Shown in pieces: positions 58,501-64,000 of a DNA stretch of 64,000 bases. The position numbers and the translations under genes were made by a program. How positions within the stretch are numbered: the first letter of the stretch is position 1; each line of letters starts with the position of its first letter. The notes beneath the pieces are model-generated. The model was not told the DNA's origin, searched no databases, and worked only from the letters and a program-made list of their open reading frames with translations. This DNA is from Pseudomonas tritici (GTDB lineage Bacteria > Pseudomonadota > Gammaproteobacteria > Pseudomonadales > Pseudomonadaceae), in assembly GCF_014268275.3 (NCBI RefSeq), contig NZ_CP077084.1, forward strand, positions 2,046,001 to 2,110,000, in the 5' to 3' direction.

Positions 58501-59852
58501 ATCCCATCGAGCGCACCATCGGTCAGTGTCAGCAGTTCCTCCCCGGTAACCATCGATACCGGGCAGCCATTGGTCGCGGTCTTATCCGAAGAGGCCGTCG
58601 CATCGCCAGCTGGGTTTTTCGCAACCGCAGGGGCATCGTCGATAGGTTCCTGTCGCACCAACACCGTCCGCTGGGCCTTGTCCCGAATCACCGGCACCGG
58701 GTTGGAAACCACCTGATTCCCAGCCTTCAACGGCACATCCGGAATCGTCCGGATCGGCGTCGCCGGGCTACCCACCAACAACGGCTTGGCCGCTTCAACA
58801 TGCTGCTCCAAGCGCGGTTCGGCAAGCTGATCGGCCAGCATCTCCAGCCACTTACGCACCCGCCCGGACTTGATATGCCCCAGCACCTGCGCACCCAGGC
58901 GTATCTGCACCCCCATCCCCCGCGTCGCCCAGATCAAAAACAGATTGATCAGCACCTCGCCGGTAATCTCGCCCAGCAGTTCGTACATCTGCGGCGGCGG
59001 GAGCATGCGTATCCAGGCCACCATCGCTGACAAATAGATGAACAACAGCGGCTCATCGCTAAGCACCAGCAGGCCGTGGGCAATGGCGTCTTTGCCCAGT
59101 TTCAGCAATTCATCCAGCTCGGCTTGGGTGATGTACTGCAACAACTTCTCGCTGTTGGCCTTGAGGTCCGCCAATAGCTCGTAAAGCTGTGTGAAATTGT
59201 CCCAGAGGTTATAGAGCGCTTTACCAATCCCTGTTGAAAACGCCACGGCCTGCATCGCGCTGCGCTCGAGCGGCGCGGTATTGGCAAAGCGGCTCCATTG
59301 CGGCTTGAAGGTGGTTTTCCATTCATCACGCAGACGACCTTCCAACCCCGCGATCACCGACTGATAAGACGCATACAGCGCCTTGACGTGATCCTTGGAA
59401 ACGTTGGGATAAAAAGTGATCTGGTAGTGCTGGTCGCGGGTGCAATCCTTGATTTCAAGAATGCCGCTGGGGCCAATGGTGTGATGGATCGGCGCGCCCA
59501 TCGGGCTGCCATCAGGGGCAATCGCTTGCAGCATCACCGGCGTATTGCCGATGGGCACAAAGCGTGTGCTCTCGAACATATGCACCAAGGTCAACGCGCC
59601 CTGGGCTTTGCAGACGGCCACCGTGCGATTGGTTTTTTTGGAAGACGCCGGAGCGACGAGAGAAACCTCTTCCCCCACCTTGAACACCTGCTCGACTTCC
59701 AGCGAAGAGCCACTCCAGAAGCGCTCGGCCCATTCGTCGAAAGTGTTCAGGCAATCCCGAAAGTCACGAAGGACGCCTTCGACGTCGGGCGCTTTGGCAT
59801 TCATCGGCGACAGGACAAACTTGCCAATGACCGGAATCAAGAGGCCGTCCAA
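55524..59852 (-). CDS. Rhs-family polymorphic toxin with C-terminal HNH/Endo VII-type nuclease domain
   Basis: This protein of up to 1442 residues has an N-terminal region (about 1-430, with hydrophobic segments near 270-320), then an Rhs/YD-repeat core starting around NGCPVSMVTGEELLTLTDGA and many YxxxGxL-type repeats, then the core end RFQGQYFDPESRLHYNRHRY and NPTGWVDPLGL. The variable tail is about 144 residues and ends with ILIQDHSAGHKFGRVDSIGD, HFNLRP and HYPF, the pattern of HNH/endonuclease VII-fold toxins (Tox-HNH-EHHH type). Core is GC-rich, tail AT-rich. No PAAR domain, vgrG or adaptor is in the window. Start is uncertain: the TTG at 59852 has no ribosome site, ATG 59804 is an alternative, and a well-placed ATG at 59881 is out of frame. 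Confidence 0.9.
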   Translation of the reverse strand: MDGLLIPVIGKFVLSPMNAKAPDVEGVLRDFRDCLNTFDEWAERFWSGSSLEVEQVFKVGEEVSLVAPASSKKTNRTVAVCKAQGALTLVHMFESTRFVPIGNTPVMLQAIAPDGSPMGAPIHHTIGPSGILEIKDCTRDQHYQITFYPNVSKDHVKALYASYQSVIAGLEGRLRDEWKTTFKPQWSRFANTAPLERSAMQAVAFSTGIGKALYNLWDNFTQLYELLADLKANSEKLLQYITQAELDELLKLGKDAIAHGLLVLSDEPLLFIYLSAMVAWIRMLPPPQMYELLGEITGEVLINLFLIWATRGMGVQIRLGAQVLGHIKSGRVRKWLEMLADQLAEPRLEQHVEAAKPLLVGSPATPIRTIPDVPLKAGNQVVSNPVPVIRDKAQRTVLVRQEPIDDAPAVAKNPAGDATASSDKTATNGCPVSMVTGEELLTLTDGALDGILPFEWTLLYRTSAVEVDCGLGFGWSHSLAHRLAVSGDSVVWSDHENRSTTLPLPSASRPAITNSLAEAAIYLGALPDELVLAQASRFYHLRDGVLTAISDAYDNRLRIFRNYLGQIERLDNGVGRSLFLRYASGRIVAVDYQTERAVDDGPFVWVTEQNVVSYAYDAAGRLVSATNAVGESEVYRYDDQHVILERGLAGGASFFWEWERSGKAARCVRHWASFSQTDTRYVWDDNGQVTVFNADGSQEVYVHDQRARLVQRVDPDGAEHFKSYDEKGRLTVEQDPLGAITAYQYYEAGRLVALFPGDDEPTSYEHENGFVRVVRRGEAVWKYERNDQGDVTRRTDPDSNATDYSYNKYGQLVGFWYQDHSCQKLVWNERGQLLEELLPNGGIKRYRYDDLGRQVAREDEHGALTQYQWDAAGRLLKVTQPDGATREYSYNPYGKITSDRDELGNITRYEYADGLHLISRRINADGTQVKYRYDNVRLLLTEIENEVGETYRLQYHSNGLIQQETGFDGQRTAYVYDLNGNLQEKTEHGDDGSQLVTRYERDHAGRLVRKTLPDGNIVDYAYDRQGNLLSVDDGHWALAYEYDPQNRLTAEHQGWGTLRYGYDACGQLKNLRLPDNNRLVFNHSKGGQLEKVELNGRTLTAHRFDTGREHQRGQGSLLSSYQYDEQGRLFNHGLCDVEGAIYQRQYHYDKSGNLTRLIDTRKGESHYHYDPLSRLTRVHHSQGEQERFGPKETKPYYYQLDHLGTPQELTAPNGEVVWSAHYRAYGEITRLDANKIDNPLRFQGQYFDPESRLHYNRHRYYNPDIGRYLTPDPVKLAGGINAYQYVPNPTGWVDPLGLSANCPPKGKYPSACKTWNEPEAPDISRKGAFRGAKRDAGIPMSQSPDMVVDPDTGKTKQYAIEKMTDKNEKRILDDNGMPIDTRVYQFTRSNGSKILIQDHSAGHKFGRVDSIGDHSSHFNLRPIDKPRKGYIEGAKKHYPFRK

Positions 59853-59881
59853 CGGGTCAGGGTGTTAACGGAGAAGTGCAT
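59837..59881 (-). other. Short upstream frame overlapping the rhs start, possible shifted N-terminus
   Basis: ATG 59881 has a good ribosome site (GAGGGA six bases away) and encodes MHFSVNTLTRWTAS before TGA at 59839-59837, overlapping the rhs frame. A single-base change would join it to the rhs frame, giving a longer N-terminus, so the rhs gene may be frameshifted here or use translational coupling from this mini-ORF. Confidence 0.4.
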
Positions 59882-59981
59882 CGGCGGTCCCTCGCGCTGA
59901 TTGATCAGGCGAGAGACTTTGGAGAGGTTGGTAGGGAAAAGAAGTCGGCGTTATTCGCCAGGATAGCTAGGAAGTTTCACC

Positions 59982-60002
59982 AAAACCTCGGGTAAATCGA
60001 GG
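59982..60002 (-). terminator. Weak terminator-like hairpin downstream of the chemoreceptor gene
   Basis: On the minus strand CCTCG-ATTTACC-CGAGG is followed by TTTTGG. The stem is only five pairs, so this is tentative. Confidence 0.35.
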
Positions 60003-60038
60003 CTTCGTTGTAGGCAAGGGATTACAGGTTGAACAGTC

Positions 60039-61520
60039 CTACAGCTTCAACTGCCCAATCGCTTTGCTCAGTTCCCCGGCCAAGGTCGCCAATTCATTGC
60101 TGGTAGTCGCCGAGTCCACGGTTTGTTGCACGGTGTTCTCAGTCACGTCTCGAATACTCACTACCGCGCGGTTCATCTCTTCGGCGACGTGGCTTTGCTG
60201 TTCGGCGGCGACGGCGATCTGGGTGTTGCTTTCGCGCATCTGCGCCACGGCGCCGGTGATTTCGGCGAGTGCGGCGCCGGCTTCCTGGGCTTGTTGGACG
60301 CAGTCGTCGGCCTTGAACGAGCTTTCCTGCATGAAGTCCACTGCGTCGCGGGTGCCGTCTTGCAGTGCCGAGACCATGCGGGTGATTTCGTCGGTGGAGT
60401 TTTGCACGCGTTTGGCCAGGTTGCGCACTTCGTCGGCAACCACGGCAAAGCCACGGCCCATTTCCCCGGCGCGGGCGGCTTCGATGGCGGCGTTGAGGGC
60501 GAGTAGGTTGGTCTGTTCGGCGATGCTATGGATCACGCTGACCACGCCGTTGATTTTCTGGCTGTCCTCGGCGAGTTTCTGGATCATTTCGGCAGTCTGT
60601 TGCACCCCCGTGGAGAGGCCTGCAATCGAGCGTTGCACGCGGGTGACCACTTCCTGGCCGCTGCCGGCTAGGGTGTCGGCGGTCTGCGACAGATCCCGGG
60701 TAGCGCCGGCATGTTGGGCAATGTGATGGACGGTGGCGGTCATCTCGTTAATGGCAGTGGCGGCCTGGTCGGTTTCACTTTGCTGGCCGAGCATGCCGCG
60801 CTGCACCTCGTTCATGCTGCTGGCCAGCCGCGCAGCACCCTCGTCCAGTTGCCGGGCGGTACGCGCCACGGTGTTGACCACGCGCTGGTAACCGGCCTGC
60901 ATGGCGTTGAAGGCGCTGGCCATCTGGCCAACTTCATCCTTGCACGCCAAGGGCACGCGGGCGGACAGGTCGCCGGTTTTTTCCACGTGCAGCATCACGT
61001 CTTTTAGAGTGTTGAGCTGGCTGAGCAGGAAGCGGATCAGCAATTGCGAGGCGCCGAGCATTGCCAGCATCAGGATCAATACCGCCACCGCGTAGTTGGC
61101 GAAGCGTTCGGCGAACACCTGGCTCAAGCTGGGGGCGTAGGCGAGCACGGCGACGTGTTGCCCGTCGGGGCGGGCGATCACTTCGGCACCCATCAGTGGG
61201 TTTTCGCCAAAGAGGGGCATGTGATTGAGTTCGACCCAGCCGTTGGCGTTTCTCAGGGCTGAAAGATCTTGATCGGCCAGTTGGGGGACTCGGCCACCTG
61301 CGAACGTCAGCCAAAGCTCTCCGTTGGGCAGCGTTTTGTCCGCCGGCCAGGCGCTGAGTAACCGCGCTTGCGCCTGCGCCGAGGCGTGTGACGCCGTGCT
61401 GCGGGCCTGTTGTTCAAGCTGCACGGCGTAGAGCACCAGCAGCAGCGTGGTAATGAAGGCGACCGCATTGACGGCCCAAAATTTGTACTTCAGCGAGATA
61501 TTGCTAAGCCAGGCACCCAT
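60039..61520 (-). CDS. Methyl-accepting chemotaxis protein
   Basis: This 493-residue chemoreceptor has an N-terminal transmembrane helix ([20 protein letters not shown]), a periplasmic sensor domain of about 120 residues, a second helix ([20 protein letters not shown]), a HAMP domain and a cytoplasmic signalling domain with the highly conserved hairpin [20 protein letters not shown] and [20 protein letters not shown] 61520 ([15 protein letters not shown]) is chosen over a longer frame. The ligand is unknown. It stands alone between the rhs locus and tatD. Confidence 0.94.
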   Translation of the reverse strand: MGAWLSNISLKYKFWAVNAVAFITTLLLVLYAVQLEQQARSTASHASAQAQARLLSAWPADKTLPNGELWLTFAGGRVPQLADQDLSALRNANGWVELNHMPLFGENPLMGAEVIARPDGQHVAVLAYAPSLSQVFAERFANYAVAVLILMLAMLGASQLLIRFLLSQLNTLKDVMLHVEKTGDLSARVPLACKDEVGQMASAFNAMQAGYQRVVNTVARTARQLDEGAARLASSMNEVQRGMLGQQSETDQAATAINEMTATVHHIAQHAGATRDLSQTADTLAGSGQEVVTRVQRSIAGLSTGVQQTAEMIQKLAEDSQKINGVVSVIHSIAEQTNLLALNAAIEAARAGEMGRGFAVVADEVRNLAKRVQNSTDEITRMVSALQDGTRDAVDFMQESSFKADDCVQQAQEAGAALAEITGAVAQMRESNTQIAVAAEQQSHVAEEMNRAVVSIRDVTENTVQQTVDSATTSNELATLAGELSKAIGQLKL

Positions 61521-61616
61521 GGAAGGTTTTCTCTGATAGCGGAAACAGCATTGGCAAGGTGCCATTATTGTGCCGCTACTCAGGAAAACCGTTTTGACAT
61601 GGGTCAATGCGCCGCA

Positions 61617-62423
61617 TTAAGCGAGGGTGGGCAAGCCGAAAAAAGCGCGTGCGCTGGCGGTGCTGTGTTGGGCCAGGTCTTCCACGCTTTCGTTGCGATG
61701 CAGGGCGACTTCGCGCAGTACCTCCGGCAGATACGCGGGCTCGTTGCGACCATTTTTCGGTTTTGGGCGCAGTGTGCGTGGCAGCAAGTAGGGCGCGTCG
61801 CTTTCCAGCATCAGACGGCCTCGGGGAATTTCCCTGACAAGTGGATGCAGGTGCGTCCCACGGCGTTCGTCGCAGATCCAGCCGGTGATACCAATGTGCA
61901 AGTCGAGGTCGAGGTAGCTGAACAACGCCTGCTGTTCGCCGGTAAAGCAATGCACCACGGCGGCGGTGAGGTGGTCGCGGTAGCCTTTGAGGATCTCCAG
62001 CAGGCGCACGTTGGCGTCACGCTCGTGGAGGAACACTGGCAGTTTCAGCTCGACGGCCAGGGCCAGGTGTTCTTCCAATACTTTTTCCTGCTGGGGGCGG
62101 GGCGAGAAGTCGCGGTTGAAATCCAGCCCGCATTCGCCCACGGCACGCACGCGGCTTTCACCGAGCAATTCACGCAAGCGCTGGGCGCTGTCGCTGTTCC
62201 AGTCACTGGCAGAGTGGGGGTGAATACCGGCGGTGCTGAACAGGCGCTGGCCGCTTTCATCGAGTTTTACGCACAGCTCCAGGGCGTGTTCGCTGCCCTC
62301 GACGCTGGTGCCGGTGAGCACCAATTGTTGCACGCCGGCGGCATAGGCACGTTCGAGCACGGCCTGGTGCTTCTCGTCGAAACTGGGGTTGGTCAGGTTG
62401 ACGCCGATATCAATGAGTTGCAT
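61617..62423 (-). CDS. tatD: TatD-family metal-dependent hydrolase
   Basis: This 268-residue protein begins [20 protein letters not shown] and contains [65 protein letters not shown] and [11 protein letters not shown]. These match E. coli TatD (which starts with the same DIGVNLT motif) rather than the related YcfH/YjjV. TatD proteins are metal-dependent nucleases involved in DNA degradation and repair; the link to Tat export is historical. It is upstream of the chemoreceptor gene on the same strand. Confidence 0.92.
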   Translation of the reverse strand: MQLIDIGVNLTNPSFDEKHQAVLERAYAAGVQQLVLTGTSVEGSEHALELCVKLDESGQRLFSTAGIHPHSASDWNSDSAQRLRELLGESRVRAVGECGLDFNRDFSPRPQQEKVLEEHLALAVELKLPVFLHERDANVRLLEILKGYRDHLTAAVVHCFTGEQQALFSYLDLDLHIGITGWICDERRGTHLHPLVREIPRGRLMLESDAPYLLPRTLRPKPKNGRNEPAYLPEVLREVALHRNESVEDLAQHSTASARAFFGLPTLA

Positions 62424-62659
62424 GGTGCTATCTCCGCCTGCGGCCGGAAAGCATATCAGAGCTGTAGATTTATAAGAAAAACTAAGAACTACAACGAGTT
62501 ATAGCTGTCTTTGAACGTCGCCAGTGACATTGGGTTGTGTCCAAAGCTTTGCCCTGTGTCACCGTTGCGCGCAAAGCCTGCGCTTATAGCGCTCTGTTTC
62601 TGACCCCACCACCTCGTTTTTCGCGAGGATGTTGGCCAGTATTCTTTTCCGGAGAGCGG

Positions 62660-64000
62660 ATGATCCGACCCTCGGCGTTGCTTATGTTGTGCCTGACGCT
62701 GCTGCTGCCCATGGCCGCGGTTGCGCGCCTGGACGGGCCGCTGGAAGTGACCAAGCCCGGCAAGGTCCGCGATCTGGCGGAGATTCGCTCGAGCCGCACC
62801 CTGCGCGTATTGGTCAACCAGAGCCGTAACAGTTCAGGCGAGGTTCAGGGCCAGGCCATCGGTGTGGAATACCATCGTTTGCGCGCCTTCGAGCAATACC
62901 TCAACGGCCATGCCCGTGACGGCCAGGAAATCAACCTCAAGATCATTCCCAAGGCCAAGGACCAGTTGCTTGGCGCGCTGGCCCGTGGTGAAGGTGACCT
63001 GGTGGCGCCCGGTGAGTTGGTGGATGTAAAGGCCGCGCACAAGATCAGCACCAGCGATCCGATTGCCAGCGGTGTGCCGCTGTGGCTGGTGGGTGTGAAA
63101 GGTGAGCGGCGCTTTACCAAGTTGGAGCAACTGTCCGGACGCACCCTGGCGCTGACCACCGGTAGTGCGGCGGCGGATGCCATCAGCCAGGTCAATCAGA
63201 AGCTGGCCCTGCACAAGCAGCCACCCATCAAGGTGGAATGGGTTGACCCGACCTTGGCCGTGGAAGATGTGCTGGAGATGGTCCAGGCTGGCATTTTCCA
63301 CCTGACCATTGTCGAAAAGCCGATTGCCGAGCGCTGGTCGAAGATCCTGCCCAAGTTGCGTTTCGATAAACAAGTGGTCATCAGCGAGCCGGGCGACGAG
63401 TACTGGTTTGTGCGCCAGGATGCCTCGATGCTGCGGGCCAGCATTGATCGATTCCTCAAGACCTATCGAACCCCCGCAGACCAGGATGTGGCGTTTCAAC
63501 GCATCTACCGTCGCCTCTACCAAGTACGCAACCCGCTGGCCCGCGTCGACCGCCAGCGCCTGGAAAAATTGCGCCCAGTGTTGCAGAAACACGCCCGCGA
63601 GCAGGGCATGGATTGGTTGAACCTTGCCGCGCTGGCCTTCAAGGAATCCGCGCTTGACCCTGGCGCACGCAACAGCGGCGGCCCCACCGGCCTGATGCAG
63701 ATCACGCCCTCGGCGGCGCAGCGCGTGGGGGTCAACAATATCGAAAGTCTCGACAGTAATGTGCAGGCGGGTGCGCGCTACCTGGCGATGATCCGCCGCA
63801 AGTTCTTCGCCAGTCCCAAGCTCAATGAGCGCGAGCGCATGGCCTTTGTGCTGGCGGCGTACAACATGGGGCCAGAGCGGGTGCAGGGTATGCGCACAGA
63901 GGCCAAGCGCCGGGGGCTCAACCCCAACCAGTGGTTCTTCCAGGTTGAACGCATTGCCATGGAGCAAGTAGGCATGGGCGGCGTCAGCTATGTTAATAGC
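62660..64000 (+). CDS. MltF-like membrane-bound lytic transglycosylase, 3' end beyond window
   Basis: The frame is open to the last base (447 codons seen). The product begins with a signal peptide (MIRPSALLMLCLTLLLPMAA), followed by a periplasmic solute-binding-type domain (about residues 35-285, VRDLAEIRSSRTLRVLVNQS; LSGRTLALTTGSAAADAISQ) and an SLT lytic transglycosylase domain with the catalytic glutamate in LAFKESALDPGARNSGGPTG and LMQITPSAA, then NVQAGARYLAMI and AYNMGPERV. This is the MltF architecture. GGAGAG precedes the ATG. Only the C-terminal end is cut off. Confidence 0.9.
   Translation, partial: MIRPSALLMLCLTLLLPMAAVARLDGPLEVTKPGKVRDLAEIRSSRTLRVLVNQSRNSSGEVQGQAIGVEYHRLRAFEQYLNGHARDGQEINLKIIPKAKDQLLGALARGEGDLVAPGELVDVKAAHKISTSDPIASGVPLWLVGVKGERRFTKLEQLSGRTLALTTGSAAADAISQVNQKLALHKQPPIKVEWVDPTLAVEDVLEMVQAGIFHLTIVEKPIAERWSKILPKLRFDKQVVISEPGDEYWFVRQDASMLRASIDRFLKTYRTPADQDVAFQRIYRRLYQVRNPLARVDRQRLEKLRPVLQKHAREQGMDWLNLAALAFKESALDPGARNSGGPTGLMQITPSAAQRVGVNNIESLDSNVQAGARYLAMIRRKFFASPKLNERERMAFVLAAYNMGPERVQGMRTEAKRRGLNPNQWFFQVERIAMEQVGMGGVSYVNS

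Overview
The window looks like chromosomal DNA of a Pseudomonas of the fluorescens group. The basis is gene order (yciK-mupP-ubiG-mtaD next to mtnA, then gyrA-serC-pheA-hisC-tyrA/aroA-cmk-rpsA-ihfB-lapA, then an O-antigen locus closed by wbpL-wbpM and comEA), a fused TyrA-AroA, and many paired GTGGGAGC-GGGCTTGC-type REP elements (REPINs) between genes. Most genes have GC-rich, Pseudomonas-like codon use. Two stretches are clearly AT-rich and look acquired: about 29.9-37.1 kb and about 54.7-55.9 kb.

Layout. 1-3.8 kb: the end of a dipeptide/oligopeptide ABC importer operon (permease, two ATPases, binding protein). 3.9-8.8 kb: yciK, mupP, ubiG and an MTA/SAH deaminase on the minus strand, divergent from mtnA. 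9.2-20.2 kb: gyrA followed by the serine/aromatic amino acid supra-operon running into cmk and rpsA. 20.3-21.3 kb: a small lipoprotein, ihfB and a LapA-like membrane protein. 21.4-29.6 kb: a plus-strand surface-polysaccharide operon (wbjBCD for UDP-L-FucNAc, a WbuB-like transferase, WbpL-like initiating transferase, WbpM). 29.9-37.1 kb: a minus-strand, AT-rich block encoding a dTDP-3-amino-3,6-dideoxyhexose pathway (ketoisomerase, acetyltransferase, aminotransferase), an ABC exporter, two putative glycosyltransferases and a Wzy-like polymerase. 37.1-38.06 kb: no intact gene. 38.1-42.35 kb: comEA, a TetR/GntR regulator pair, a DUF1989 protein, a DUF2897 protein and an ethanolamine-type permease. 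42.7-50.8 kb: kdpFABC-kdpDE, the high-affinity K+ system. 50.9-54.6 kb: patatin-like protein, lipoprotein, CHAD protein, thioesterase, DUF962-like protein. 54.7-59.9 kb: an Rhs polymorphic toxin, its Imm50-type immunity gene and a decayed further gene. 60.0-64 kb: a chemoreceptor, tatD and the start of an MltF-like lytic transglycosylase.

How parts fit together. The two polysaccharide blocks converge and together could supply UDP-FucNAc, a dTDP-Fuc3NAc/Qui3NAc sugar, transferases, an initiating transferase, a polymerase and an ABC-type flippase candidate. No Wzx, Wzz or rmlAB gene is visible. The points most worth a second look are this composite O-unit locus with an ABC exporter in place of Wzx, the phased TTTCAAG repeats upstream of the minus-strand block, the promoter with an overlapping palindrome upstream of wbjB, the perfect FadR-type operator in front of the GntR gene, the KdpE-like site upstream of kdpF, and the Rhs module with a frameshifted relic gene and a possibly frameshifted N-terminus.
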